From Streptomyces aureocirculatus (GTDB taxonomy: Bacteria; Actinomycetota; Actinomycetes; Streptomycetales; Streptomycetaceae), in NCBI RefSeq assembly GCF_000720475.1, contig NZ_JOAP01000013.1, positions 1 through 64,000 on the forward strand: a DNA stretch of 64,000 nt, written 5' to 3'. Both the position numbers and the translations under genes were made by a program. Below the pieces are notes generated by a model. That model was given only the letters and a program-made list of their open reading frames with translations. It searched no databases and was not told the origin of the DNA. Position 1 is the stretch's first letter. Each line of letters begins with the position of its first letter. Below are positions 25,162 through 34,144 of the stretch, piece after piece.

Positions 25162-26555
25162 GCCTGGGCTCCTTTGTTCTTCGTGATACGGACAATGAGC
25201 AGGGACAGCGCGGCGACGGTGCCGGCGACGGCGAAAGCGGTGGCGAAGGCCGATTCGGTCGGCAGGCCCGTCGTCGAGTCGGCCCCGGCGTCGAGGATCG
25301 CGCCGCCGATCTGGACGCCCAGGGCGACTCCGATCACCCGTGTCACCACCAGCAGGCTGGTGGCGATACCGATGTCCCTGGAGTCGACGGCGGTCGCGGT
25401 GCGGGTGAGCAACGCCGTGGAGGCGACACCCGCGGCGATCGCCGTCAGCACCTTGGCGACCGTGAGCTGCCACGCCGCGGCGTGCAGGGACGCCAGGGCG
25501 ATCATCGTGACCGCCGTGACGACGGCGCCCACGGTGAGCACGGCACGCAGACCGGCACGCCGCGCCACGACCCCGCCCACCGAATCGCTCACCGCCCCCG
25601 CGATGGCGCCGGGCAGCAGGAACAGGCCGATGTCGGTGGTGCTGAGCCCGAAGCCGTACCCGTCGGCAGACAGCGCGAACAACTGCGGGAGCAGAAAGGA
25701 CACCATCCCGAAGCTGGTGGTGATGACCAAGGTGAGTACGCACGCGTGCCACATCGCAGGCTTTGCCAGCATGCGCAGATCGACCATGGGCGCGGCCGCC
25801 CTGCGCTCGACGGCGACCCATCCGGTCGCGAGGGCGGCCACGACCAGCGCGACGGCACCGGCCCCGAGAGGCGAAAGTCCCGCGCCCGTCACCCGTACGA
25901 GCCCGAGCATGAACACGAGCAACGTGGCGCTCAGCAGAACCACGCCGGGCCAGTCGATCCCGTGGTCCGAATGAACCGGCGGATCGTGCGGCATCAGCCG
26001 CGCCACGACCAACGTCGTCGCGATGATCACGAGCGTCGGCAGAACGAACATCCAGTGCCAGGACAGCCCCTCCGCGAGCGGTCCGGCAATCAGCGTCCCC
26101 ACCATGCCGCCGCCCGTGAACAGCGCCATGACCAAGCCGATCGCCACCCGTGATGCCCGTGCGGGCAGGTGTTTGCGTACCAGGATGAAGGAGAGGGGCA
26201 GCGCGCCCACCATGACGCCCTGCAATACCTGACCCAGCAACAGCACCGGCAGGTTCGGCGCCACACCGGCCAGCAGACCACCGGCCGCGACCACCGCCAT
26301 CAGCAGGACGAGGACCCGCTTTCCGCCGTAGCGGTCGCCGAGTTTGCCCGCGACGGGTGCGACGACCGCGCCGGTGACGAGTAACGTGTTGCCTATCAAC
26401 GCTCCTTCGGCGGGACTGACACCCAACTCACGTTGCAGTTGGGGGAGCGCGGGCTCCACCACTGACTGCAGGGTGCCGAGGGCGAGTGCCAGGATGCCGA
26501 GGGCACCGATCGACAGCCTCCCGATGCGGGCAGGGGAAACCACAGCCATGGACAT
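25158..26555 (-). CDS. MFS drug-efflux transporter (DHA2-like)
   Basis: A 465-residue transporter with about 14 hydrophobic helices. Motifs include GKLGDRYGGKRV (motif A, loop 2-3) and VLQGVMVGALPLSFILVRK with a motif C-like GLVMALFTGGGMVGTLIAGP stretch. ATG 26555 is chosen because AAAGGA lies upstream; a second ATG two codons later is possible. It exports drugs or metabolites by proton antiport and is co-transcribed with the monooxygenase downstream. The upstream element resembles that before the MMPL gene. Confidence 0.92.
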   Translation of the reverse strand: MSMAVVSPARIGRLSIGALGILALALGTLQSVVEPALPQLQRELGVSPAEGALIGNTLLVTGAVVAPVAGKLGDRYGGKRVLVLLMAVVAAGGLLAGVAPNLPVLLLGQVLQGVMVGALPLSFILVRKHLPARASRVAIGLVMALFTGGGMVGTLIAGPLAEGLSWHWMFVLPTLVIIATTLVVARLMPHDPPVHSDHGIDWPGVVLLSATLLVFMLGLVRVTGAGLSPLGAGAVALVVAALATGWVAVERRAAAPMVDLRMLAKPAMWHACVLTLVITTSFGMVSFLLPQLFALSADGYGFGLSTTDIGLFLLPGAIAGAVSDSVGGVVARRAGLRAVLTVGAVVTAVTMIALASLHAAAWQLTVAKVLTAIAAGVASTALLTRTATAVDSRDIGIATSLLVVTRVIGVALGVQIGGAILDAGADSTTGLPTESAFATAFAVAGTVAALSLLIVRITKNKGAQA

Positions 26556-26577
26556 GGACGTCCTTTTCCTCGTCGGG

Positions 26578-26695
26578 GATTCGCGCGCCCCCCACACTTC
26601 CCTCCGGCGCGCCGCCGGGCATCGTTCCCCGCCGCCGTCCTGCTCTGGTGCGCCCGGACCAGCCACTCATCCGTCCTGGTGCCCGCGCACTACCC
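26578..26695 (-). promoter_or_regulatory. Leader element B, upstream of the MFS exporter
   Basis: This is the counterpart of element A (19428-19545) in inverted orientation on the chromosome but the same orientation relative to the gene served. The most conserved core is GACGGCGGCGGGGAACGATG followed by CCCGGCGG. Both copies could also be read as a short open frame with GTMPGGAPEG, so a leader peptide cannot be excluded. Confidence 0.7.
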
Positions 26696-26826
26696 CTGAT
26701 GCGGGGTTGCCCGGTGACCAAGGTGAGCGCCGGACATACTTGACGCGTGTCCGGGCCTGCGTCCTGTCCGCCGCCCGGACCGCGAACCGAGAACCCACTG
26801 CCGACGCCGAGGATGAGGACCACGCC

Positions 26827-27081
26827 ATGAGTGAGAAGGCCCGGAAGCTGTTCAAGGCACTGGACCTCGACGAGAACGGGACGCTGAGCCGCGTGGAGGT
26901 GATCGTCGCGCTGCGGACGAAGGGGCCGTCCCTCGCCGCGTCCGGGGACCTGCCGTTCTGGGGCCTCGGGGACGCCGACGCCTCCTCTGCGCTGTTCGAC
27001 GCCGCCGACCAGAACGGGGACGCGGTCCTGACGGTCGAGGAGTTCGAGGCGGTCGTGGACCGCCGCTTCGGCTGGCGCTGA
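26827..27081 (+). CDS. EF-hand calcium-binding protein
   Basis: An 84-residue cytosolic protein with two EF-hands: loop 1 DLDENGTLSRVE (residues about 13-24, all canonical positions filled) and loop 2 DQNGDAVLTVEE (about 62-73, Asp/Asn/Asp ligands and final Glu kept, Ala at the usual Gly-6). It belongs to the small calmodulin-like or calerythrin-like calcium buffers or sensors found in Streptomyces. ATG 26827 opens the conserved part. Confidence 0.9.
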   Translation: MSEKARKLFKALDLDENGTLSRVEVIVALRTKGPSLAASGDLPFWGLGDADASSALFDAADQNGDAVLTVEEFEAVVDRRFGWR

Positions 27082-27140
27082 CCATGAGACGGCTACGGGT
27101 GTGCTGACCCGGGCCGGCTCTCAGGCGGTCTCGGCCCCGG

Positions 27141-28727
27141 TCAGGCGAGCAGTGTGGCGGCCGCCGCCAGGAGGTCCTGGTTCCGCCCTGTGACATCCCG
27201 CCGGGTCAAGTGGTGCAGCTCGTCCGCCTGTACGCCGAGGTCCTCCAGGGGAACGTCGACGTTGCCGCGTGCCCGGGTGGCCCGCCGCAGCGCGACGCGG
27301 AACCCGGCGCCGCGCGGCAGTTCGTCGAGCAGCTCCGGCAGCCACACGCGCAGCAGCTCGTGCGTCCACACGTTGGCGCCGCCGGCGCCGGTGCGCCGGG
27401 CGGTGCCGAGGACGGGCCCGAGGCCGTTGTCCTGGAAACCGGCGGCGAAGATGTCGGCGGCCGAGTAGGACAGGGCGTCGGTGATGAGGACCTTCGGCCC
27501 CGGGTATCGCGGCAGCCCGGCGGTGACGGCCTCGGGGTCGGTGAGGGGAAAGGCCTGCGAGTACACCTCGCCGGTCTCCACGGCGGCTCGGATCGAGTTC
27601 GTCCACACGCGGAAGGCGGGGTTCGAGCGCGCGAGGGCGAGCGCGGCGCGCGTCGTGGGCAGGGAGAAGCTCACCGGGGCGACGGGGTGCGCGCTCAGGA
27701 CTTGCAGGGCGGACTCGGCGGCCGGGACGTGGCCCCCGGGGTTGCCGCGGATGTCCACGATGAGACCGCCCGCCGGTCCGCTTCCGACGATCCGCGCCAC
27801 CTCCTCGGCGAACGACCGGGCGCCCGCGACGTTGAACGAGAAGATGCGCAGATACCCGTACGAGCGGCCACGGATCCGCAGCGTCCGGTGGCTGACGACG
27901 CCGCGCAGCGCCCGCGCGGCCGAACGCCGCGCCTGTGGCGGCGCGAAGAGTGTCCGCTTCACCTGTCGGCGGACCTCGCTCCCCACGTCGATGCCGAGAC
28001 TCGTCGCCAGCGTGGGTACGGGGTCCTGCACGCGCCCCGCGCGCTGTTCGGCGGCACGCACGCGCCACGGGACACGTGTCTCGCGGCGGCGGCCGCCGGG
28101 GGAGCGGTAGGACAGGAGCACCTGGTACTCGTCCGGTGGCGGACCCGTACGCAGCGGGCGCAGCGTCAGGGATTCGAGGCCGCGGGCCAGGCGCGCGTCG
28201 AGGTTGGAGCCCGCCTGGGCGGCGGCGTTGCGCTCGATGGCCCGCTCGATGGGAACGCCGTTCCAGGCGGTGAGTTCGGCGCCGACGTCAAAGCCCGCGT
28301 GCACGAGCGAGCTGTCGATCTTGGAGACGATGTGGTGCGGCGTCCCGTCGGGGTCCGCGTAACGCTCGATGAGGAACCCCAGCGTCGCCACCTGCCCGCG
28401 GTACGGATCGGGCAACTGATAGCCGGTGTGCAGGTCGCGCAGGCCCCGGAAGACATCCGTCAGCTCGGTGTGGAACTGCAACTCGCTGAAGGGCTGGAGA
28501 CGGCGCTCCAGGAGGCGCAGGCGCTGCACGGGATCGGTGGCGTGCATGGCCCGCTTGAGCGGGAGGTGGACGTACAGCTCCTCGAGCAGCACACGGGCGG
28601 CGGCCACCAGTTGGTAACGGGCGGCGAGGGGCAGCGGGTCGGCTTCGACCCGCTCCATGAACTCCTGGAGTCCGGTCGAATCCGGCAGGGCACGGGCGGG
28701 CTCCGCGATCGCGACGGTCGGGCTCAT
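27141..28727 (-). CDS. S41-family (C-terminal processing) peptidase
   Basis: A 528-residue protein with a helical N-terminal region (LLEELYVHLPLKRAM; GLRDLHTGYQLP), a central PDZ-like or linker region (VGAELTAWNGVPIERAI) and a C-terminal S41 core: GYLRIFSFN, GGLIVDIRGNPGGHVP and VLITDALSYSAADIFAAG, where the Ser of SYSAAD is the nucleophile. It has no signal peptide, so it acts in the cytoplasm or is released otherwise. N-terminal length and arrangement resemble the interphotoreceptor-retinoid-binding type of S41 proteins rather than CtpA. It lies 79 bp downstream of the amidohydrolase gene. Confidence 0.85.
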   Translation of the reverse strand: MSPTVAIAEPARALPDSTGLQEFMERVEADPLPLAARYQLVAAARVLLEELYVHLPLKRAMHATDPVQRLRLLERRLQPFSELQFHTELTDVFRGLRDLHTGYQLPDPYRGQVATLGFLIERYADPDGTPHHIVSKIDSSLVHAGFDVGAELTAWNGVPIERAIERNAAAQAGSNLDARLARGLESLTLRPLRTGPPPDEYQVLLSYRSPGGRRRETRVPWRVRAAEQRAGRVQDPVPTLATSLGIDVGSEVRRQVKRTLFAPPQARRSAARALRGVVSHRTLRIRGRSYGYLRIFSFNVAGARSFAEEVARIVGSGPAGGLIVDIRGNPGGHVPAAESALQVLSAHPVAPVSFSLPTTRAALALARSNPAFRVWTNSIRAAVETGEVYSQAFPLTDPEAVTAGLPRYPGPKVLITDALSYSAADIFAAGFQDNGLGPVLGTARRTGAGGANVWTHELLRVWLPELLDELPRGAGFRVALRRATRARGNVDVPLEDLGVQADELHHLTRRDVTGRNQDLLAAAATLLA

Positions 28728-28740
28728 GGGCGGTCGTCCG

Positions 28741-28824
28741 GGCGCATCGGTGATCGCCCACGGCGCATCGGCGGTCGTCCACGGCGCATCGGCGGTCGTC
28801 CACGGCTCATCGGTAGTAGCCCGC
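28741..28824. repeat. Four tandem copies of a 21-bp unit
   Basis: Units beginning GCGCATCGG (last one GCTCATCGG) start at 28741, 28762, 28783 and 28804. The array fills the spacer between the S41 and amidohydrolase genes and runs into the last codons of the amidohydrolase. 21 bp is about two helical turns and is also in frame, so it may simply extend a C-terminus or alter spacing. Confidence 0.88.
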
Positions 28825-30360
28825 GAGGTGCTGGAGCTGGGGCACGCCCGCGCGTGCTACCGCGGCGAGGAAGGCGGCGTCGTGGGTGAGCGGGTCCATG
28901 CGCGGGACGACCAGGTCCAGGGGGACCTCGCCCGCCGCGGCGAACGCTCCCGTGTCGCCTTCGGGCATGTCGCCGAACAGCGCGAGCGGCGCCTCGGGGT
29001 CGTCGAGCGGGCCGCCCCAGTCCGCGAGCGCGTCCTGCGAGGTACGCCAGGCGGCCACCGGGTCGTCGCGGACCTTCTCCAACGCCCGCTTGACGCCGGG
29101 CCAGTCGAGCTGGGCGTCGGTCCTGCCCGGTTCGCGCACCGCCACGCGGCGCCTGCTCCCGGCCACCGTGATCGCGTCGGTGTCCGTCGCTCCGGCCGCC
29201 TTCATCAGGGACGGCGTGCCGTAGAACGGCTTGCCGCGCACCATCACCAGACGTATGTGGCGTTCGGTGGCGTCGATCAGGTTGCGATAGGCGTCCTGTG
29301 CCGGGTCGTGGTGTTCAAGTACCAGCAGGTCCGCGGCGCCGCCGCGCTGGAGGCGTCCCACGTGCGGACCCCAGGCGGTCGCCAGTGCGTCCCCGGGGTT
29401 CGCGGTGACCATGTCGCACAGCTCGCGGTCGCTGAAGCGCCCGCCGAGTTCGTGGCGGTTGACGGCGTCGGCGACCTTCAGCTCGCCGAGCACGTTCTTG
29501 GTGCCCGACGGCGACCAGTCGGAGCCGAGCGCGATGCGCAGCCCCTTCTTGTCCGCCTCGACCACGTTCGTCGTGTCGTGGTACAGCCAGTAGTTGGAGA
29601 ACGGCGACCACACGACGGTCGCCTTCTCCTCGGAGTTGATCGCGGCCACCGCGCTCTGCCACTTCTTGAAGTCGGCCGCGGTCAGCGCGGTGGCGTGCAC
29701 GCCGATCAGGCCCGGCTTCAGACACGGTTCGAGGTCCTCGAACTCGCGGTGGACGATCGTACCCAGCCTGCCCTCCGCGACGTGGTAGATCAGCAGCCGG
29801 GTGCCGTCGAGCTTGGGTGCCCGCTCCTCGCGCAGCACCTCGGCGTCGAGCTGGAGCGCCGCGGTCATCACCATGTCGGCACCGGCGGGCAGCTTCTCGT
29901 TGTCGATGATCCGCAGGAGCCAGCCGTCGACGGCACGCGTCGAGAGCGGGGCGCCCTGTATGGCTGTGGTCCCGCCGATCAAGGCCTTGACCTCGACGTA
30001 CTTGAGGAGCGCCTCGGGCGCGGCCTGGCCGAGCACCTTGGCGGGCCAGGTCACGGACGTCGAGTAGTCCGGGGGGTGCTTCTCGCCGACCCAGCGGTCA
30101 TGGTGCTGATAGGGGACGCCGACCGCTTCCCACAGCGGAAGTGTGTTGTAGAGCAGATGGCTGTGCAGGTCGATCAGGCCCGGGAGTATCAGCCCGCCCG
30201 TGTCCGCCAGCGGAGCCTGGGAGAACCCCGCGGGGGGAGCCTGCCCCGCCGGGCGCACCGCGGCCACCCGGCCGTCGTCACCTACGTACACGTCTCCGGG
30301 GTCCAGGATCCGGTGGTCGTCGTCGCAGGTGACCACCGTGCCCCGCAGGATGAGAGCCAT
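28807..30360 (-). CDS. Amidohydrolase-superfamily protein
   Basis: A 517-residue metal-dependent hydrolase. The N-terminal beta-sandwich MALILRGTVVTCDD leads to the metal motif LPGLIDLHSHL. Later ligands are likely in GVHATAL (His) and ALGSDWSPSG (Asp). The composite resembles cytosine-deaminase or imidazolone-type members; the substrate is not predictable. ATG 30360 overlaps the stop of the upstream gene, giving an operon with the glycosylase-like gene. A second metal-ligand pair typical of binuclear members is not obvious. Confidence 0.82.
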   Translation of the reverse strand: MALILRGTVVTCDDDHRILDPGDVYVGDDGRVAAVRPAGQAPPAGFSQAPLADTGGLILPGLIDLHSHLLYNTLPLWEAVGVPYQHHDRWVGEKHPPDYSTSVTWPAKVLGQAAPEALLKYVEVKALIGGTTAIQGAPLSTRAVDGWLLRIIDNEKLPAGADMVMTAALQLDAEVLREERAPKLDGTRLLIYHVAEGRLGTIVHREFEDLEPCLKPGLIGVHATALTAADFKKWQSAVAAINSEEKATVVWSPFSNYWLYHDTTNVVEADKKGLRIALGSDWSPSGTKNVLGELKVADAVNRHELGGRFSDRELCDMVTANPGDALATAWGPHVGRLQRGGAADLLVLEHHDPAQDAYRNLIDATERHIRLVMVRGKPFYGTPSLMKAAGATDTDAITVAGSRRRVAVREPGRTDAQLDWPGVKRALEKVRDDPVAAWRTSQDALADWGGPLDDPEAPLALFGDMPEGDTGAFAAAGEVPLDLVVPRMDPLTHDAAFLAAVARAGVPQLQHLAGYYR

Positions 30361-31127
30361 CAGCCCGGCGCCTTCCACAGCAGTGTGTGCTTGTCGTCGG
30401 GCGACGGGCGGCTGACGGAGTTCTGCGGCCCGCCCGCCGTGGCCCGCACCCAGGCGTCGTCGCCCAGGAACTCCGGGGCGCCGAAGGGCAGATCGCGGCG
30501 GGGGACCGCGCTGTAGTCGGACTCGAGGAACTCGGTGCCGTAGTTGGGTCCTGTGTTGTCCCCGTCGTCGTCCGGGGTCACCACGTCCCGCAGCTCGGTG
30601 ACGGCGTCACGCCAGGCATCGAGGAGGACCGCCGGGTCGTGGCTGGAGGGGTGGGGGACTTCGACGAGCGGCACCTGCGGGCGTTCGGCCCACAGCCGGA
30701 CCGCCTCCCGTGCCATGAACCCCATGGCTACGACGGCCTGCAAAGTGGAGTCCGTGGCCCGGGCGAAGACGGCGTTGCGCCACCGCGTCTGCTCCGGGTC
30801 GTCCAGGCGCTCCTTCATGGCGAAGGCCTGGCTCGGGTGGACGGCGTAGGCCCACGCGTTGAGGCATACGTAGGAGCGGGTCAGGCCGAGCTTGGTGAGG
30901 AACCCCTGGACGCGCTGGCCGGCGTTGCCGACGAGGCTGCGCCCGGCGATCCGCTCGGTGGGACCGGGGTCCGAGGCCACGACGAGCACACGGGCCGAGC
31001 CGTCGAGGCGGCCGCGGTAGAAGATCGGCCCCCAGTCGAACCAGAAGGCGTCCTTGACGGGGGGATCGGGCACCTGCGTCAGCAAGTCGGCGAACTGGGC
31101 CGTCGGCCCGCGGTCGAACTCCGGCAT
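30360..31127 (-). CDS. Uracil-DNA-glycosylase-superfamily protein
   Basis: A 255-residue protein. VLVVASDPGPTE stands where UDG families have the water-activating GEAPG/GQDPG loop, followed by GFLTKLGL, YVCLNAWAYAVHP and EVPHPSSHD, the leucine-loop HPS-type motif. It is probably a base-excision or nucleotide-recognising protein. The Asp-Pro-Gly within the first motif keeps the family pattern but with an unusual ASDPGPT context. It is coupled to the amidohydrolase downstream. Confidence 0.75.
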   Translation of the reverse strand: MPEFDRGPTAQFADLLTQVPDPPVKDAFWFDWGPIFYRGRLDGSARVLVVASDPGPTERIAGRSLVGNAGQRVQGFLTKLGLTRSYVCLNAWAYAVHPSQAFAMKERLDDPEQTRWRNAVFARATDSTLQAVVAMGFMAREAVRLWAERPQVPLVEVPHPSSHDPAVLLDAWRDAVTELRDVVTPDDDGDNTGPNYGTEFLESDYSAVPRRDLPFGAPEFLGDDAWVRATAGGPQNSVSRPSPDDKHTLLWKAPG

Positions 31128-31261
31128 GGGTCAGCGCCTCCTCGACGCCGGGCGGCTCGCGCCTGCGAGCACGGACATGGGCTCGGCGGCCGCAACCCCA
31201 ACCCGGCGTACACCATCAGTGGATCACTCGCCACCATTCGGCGCAAATGGTGCATACTGGG

Positions 31262-31675
31262 TTATATTCTGTACGGGCTTTCCTTGGACGCGCCGCCCGT
31301 GGGCGAGTTCCGGTCGCGCACGCCATGCGTCCTGAACCCCGGGAGCACGCCGAGAAAGGCCGCGTCCAGTTGACCGGCACGCACCTGCTCGACGAGCCGT
31401 TCGCTGGATCCTGCCCGCAGGCTGATCCGCACCTGGGGGTAGCTCAGGCGGTGGTCCCGCAGCACGGCGGGGAGGTCGACGGCCGTCACGGTGGGGATCG
31501 ATCCGACGGTCAGCCGCACCCGGCGGCTGGTCCGCTCGAAGAGCCAAGCACCCAGTTCCTTCTCCAGGTGGGCCACTTGGTGGCTGAGCGCGGACTGCGC
31601 GACGTGGCACCGTTCGGCGGCGCGGGTGAAGCTCGCGGACTCCGCCACGGCGAGGACGTAACGCATCTGCAACAT
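31262..31675 (-). pseudogene. Internally deleted LysR-type regulator
   Basis: It starts well with a LysR winged helix (MLQMRYVLAVAESASFTRAA, VAQSALSHQVAHLEKELG, LFERTSRRVRLT). It then jumps directly into the effector domain (VGSIPTVTAVDLPAVLRDH, LDAAFLGVL) without the linker helix, and stops after 137 residues instead of about 300. An in-frame internal deletion plus C-terminal loss is the simplest reading. It is divergent from the VOC gene at 31803, its probable former target. Confidence 0.8.
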
Positions 31676-31802
31676 GTGTTGGACCGATGGATGCCCGCTG
31701 GGCGATGCTGAAGCCGACGGAAAGCCGCGGCAGTCGAGAACCGGCTGCACCGCCGTACCGCCGTACCGTCACATCGCCCCTCGCCACCCCAGGAGAACTC
31801 CC

Positions 31803-32192
31803 ATGCGCGTGATCGCTTTCGACCACCTCGTCCTCAACACCGCCGATGTCGAGCGCTCGCTCGCCTTCTACACCGGCCCGTTGGGCCTCGCACCGGTGCG
31901 CGTGGAGGAATGGCGGGCGGGCAAGGTCCCCTTCCCGTCCGTGCGGGTGAGCCCCACCACGATCATCGACCTCGTCGAGGCGCCCTCCGGCTGGCCGGAG
32001 GGCACCAACGTCGACCACATCTGCCTGGTCGTCGAGCCGCTCGACTGGCAGGAGGCCATCGACTCCGGTGTGTTCACGGTCCTCGACGGCCCCGGTGAGC
32101 GCTTCGGCGCGCGGGGCACCGCGATCTCCCTCTACGTGCGGGACCCGGACGGCAACACCGTGGAACTGCGCTGGTACCCGGAGGCGTCCTGA
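31803..32192 (+). CDS. VOC-family (glyoxalase/dioxygenase-fold) protein
   Basis: A 129-residue single-domain VOC protein. FDHLVLNTADVERSLAFYTG is the first beta-alpha-beta with its metal-type His (His8), VDHICLVVE carries the second and DPDGNTVELRWY the C-terminal Glu. It may act as an isomerase, lyase or resistance-type binding protein as a dimer. AGGAGA precedes the ATG. The adjacent LysR gene is broken, so its regulation may now be constitutive. Confidence 0.88.
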   Translation: MRVIAFDHLVLNTADVERSLAFYTGPLGLAPVRVEEWRAGKVPFPSVRVSPTTIIDLVEAPSGWPEGTNVDHICLVVEPLDWQEAIDSGVFTVLDGPGERFGARGTAISLYVRDPDGNTVELRWYPEAS

Positions 32193-32304
32193 CCCGGCGC
32201 TGACGAGCGCCCCGACGAGAATTCCGGGCCCTGCTCAACCAAGCTGCGTCTGTCAGCGGTCCTGATAGGCGGTACCGCTCTGTGCAGACAGTGAGGAGTA
32301 GGGA

Positions 32305-33477
32305 ATGACGTTACGGACGATATCCAGAGCCGCCGTTGTGGGTGTGGCGGCGGCAGCGGTGGCGGCGGCCGCCCTTGCGGTCCCCGCTCAGGCGAAGCCG
32401 GACACCACCTCCGCGGCGGCCGGGCACCGGGCGACGCAACGGGCCATGGACGCGGCCGTCAAGTCGGGCACGCCGGGTGTCACGGCCGCGGCCAGGGACG
32501 CCAAGGGCGTCTGGAAGTCGGCGTCGGGGGTGGGCAACCTCAAGACGGGTGAGCCGCGCGGCAAGGACGACAGGTTCCGTGTCGGCAGCATCACCAAGAC
32601 GTTCGTGTCGACCGTTCTGCTCCAGATGGAGGACGAGGGCAGACTCAGCCTCGACGACACCGTGGAGCGCCATCTGCCGGGCCTGGTACGGGGCAACGGC
32701 AACGACGGCCGCAAGATCACCGTACGGCGGCTGCTCAACCACACCAGCGGCCTGTTCGACTACCTGGCCGACAAGAAGTACTCGGCCACGTACATGGAAG
32801 GCGACGGCTACCTCAAGCACCGCTACGACACCCTGCCGCCGCGCAAGCACATCAAGGTGGCGCTCTCCCACAAGCCGCTGTTCGAGCCCGGCGACAACCA
32901 CTCGTACTCCAACACCAATTACGTTCTCGCCGGACTGATCGTCGAGAAGATCGGGGGCAGGACGTACGAGGCGGAGGTGCGCGACCGCATCATCAAGCCG
33001 CTGGGCCTGAAGGCCACTTCCCAGCCCGGCAACAGCATCCGTCTGCCGCAGCCGAGCAGCCGCGGCTACGCCAAGCTGTTCCGCACGCAGCCGGACAGGA
33101 TCGATGACATCACCGAGATGAACGGCTCGCAGGGCTGGGCCGACGGTGACATCATCTCCAGCGCCCATGACCTGAACCGGTTCTACAGCGCGCTGCTGCG
33201 CGGGAAGCTGCTTTCGCCCAAGCAGCTCAAGGCGATGAAGACCACCGTCACCAGCCCTGAATCGCCGAACAGGTTCTACGGGCTCGGCCTGCAGCGGTTC
33301 AGGACGAGCTGCGGTACGACGGTGTGGGGGCACGGCGGCGGGATGGTGGGGTGGCTCTCCCTGGCCACCAGCACCGCGGACGGCCGCCACCAGTTCTCCT
33401 TCAACTACAACGGGGACTGGGACGGCGGTTCGATGATGACCGTCATGAACGCCGAGTACTGCGGCTCGTCTTCATAG
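32305..33477 (+). CDS. Secreted serine hydrolase (class C beta-lactamase / D-Ala-D-Ala carboxypeptidase type)
   Basis: A 390-residue protein with a Sec signal peptide (Arg6-Ala29, cleavage near VPAQA-KP). The catalytic set is present: SxxK as GSITKTF (Ser near 93), the Tyr motif YSNTNY and the C-terminal HGGG box replacing KTG. This is typical of extracellular D,D-carboxypeptidases and esterases of Streptomyces (R61 type). It acts on peptidoglycan stem peptides or peptide/ester substrates outside the cell. AGGAG lies before the ATG. Confidence 0.92.
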   Translation: MTLRTISRAAVVGVAAAAVAAAALAVPAQAKPDTTSAAAGHRATQRAMDAAVKSGTPGVTAAARDAKGVWKSASGVGNLKTGEPRGKDDRFRVGSITKTFVSTVLLQMEDEGRLSLDDTVERHLPGLVRGNGNDGRKITVRRLLNHTSGLFDYLADKKYSATYMEGDGYLKHRYDTLPPRKHIKVALSHKPLFEPGDNHSYSNTNYVLAGLIVEKIGGRTYEAEVRDRIIKPLGLKATSQPGNSIRLPQPSSRGYAKLFRTQPDRIDDITEMNGSQGWADGDIISSAHDLNRFYSALLRGKLLSPKQLKAMKTTVTSPESPNRFYGLGLQRFRTSCGTTVWGHGGGMVGWLSLATSTADGRHQFSFNYNGDWDGGSMMTVMNAEYCGSSS

Positions 33478-33499
33478 GCTTCCCAGGCGCGGGCCCCGT

Positions 33500-34057
33500 T
33501 CACCCGGTCCGCCACCGGTGGTCGGGCAGGAAGCGCACGTCGTACCGGTCGGGGACGGTCGCGAATTTGGCGGGGTCGGGGACGACCGGCTCGGTGGGCA
33601 GGCCGAGCGGCTCGGCAGGGGCGCCCAGGGTTTCGAAGAAGCGCTCGAAGGTCCCGCCGGGTCCCGCCGCCACACCGACGACCTGGCTGTGGTGGCGCTC
33701 CATGCGGTAGGCGTGCGGACAGTTCTTGGGTACGAAGCCGAAGTCGCCGGGGGTGAGCAGCTTCTCCTGCTGGTCGCCCCCGGTGTCCTCGACGAACAGG
33801 CGGACCGCGCCGTGCGTGACGTAGAAGACCTCGTGGGTGTCGGGGTGCAGATGGGCCGGTATGACGTCGCCCTTGGGGCCTTCGACGGTGAAGAAGTTGA
33901 AGGTGTTCTCGGTCTGCTCGCCGCCCGCGTAGATGGTGATCAGGTCGCCGAAGAGGTGGGCGCGGTCGCCCTCGCCCTTCTCGATGAAGTACGGCTTGCC
34001 CGGGTCGGCGGGGATGCGTGAGGCCCGCCGGTAGCGGGTGGCGTATTCGATGGTCAT
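33500..34057 (-). CDS. Cupin protein, quercetin-2,3-dioxygenase-like
   Basis: A 185-residue cupin. Motif 1 is PAHLHPDTHEVFYVTHG (two His, one Glu metal ligands) and motif 2 is NCPHAYRME (fourth His). The family holds Fe, Ni or Mn and cleaves flavonols or related dioxygenase substrates. It is divergent from the MarR gene at 34145, with a perfect inverted repeat between them, so it is probably a MarR-controlled detoxification or aromatic-catabolism enzyme. Confidence 0.88.
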   Translation of the reverse strand: MTIEYATRYRRASRIPADPGKPYFIEKGEGDRAHLFGDLITIYAGGEQTENTFNFFTVEGPKGDVIPAHLHPDTHEVFYVTHGAVRLFVEDTGGDQQEKLLTPGDFGFVPKNCPHAYRMERHHSQVVGVAAGPGGTFERFFETLGAPAEPLGLPTEPVVPDPAKFATVPDRYDVRFLPDHRWRTG

Positions 34058-34088
34058 GGCGTGTTCCTCCCTGGACCGGCCTATTTAA

Positions 34089-34105
34089 TGTCAGGGAGCC
34101 TGACA
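34089..34105. promoter_or_regulatory. MarR-type operator
   Basis: TGTCAGG-GAG-CCTGACA, a perfect 7-bp inverted repeat with 3-bp spacer, lies midway between the divergent cupin and MarR genes. It overlaps where promoters of both should be, so the MarR protein likely represses both directions. Confidence 0.75.
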
Positions 34106-34144
34106 TGAGAGGGTGGTGACAGGCAAGCCGATCGTGAGGAATAC

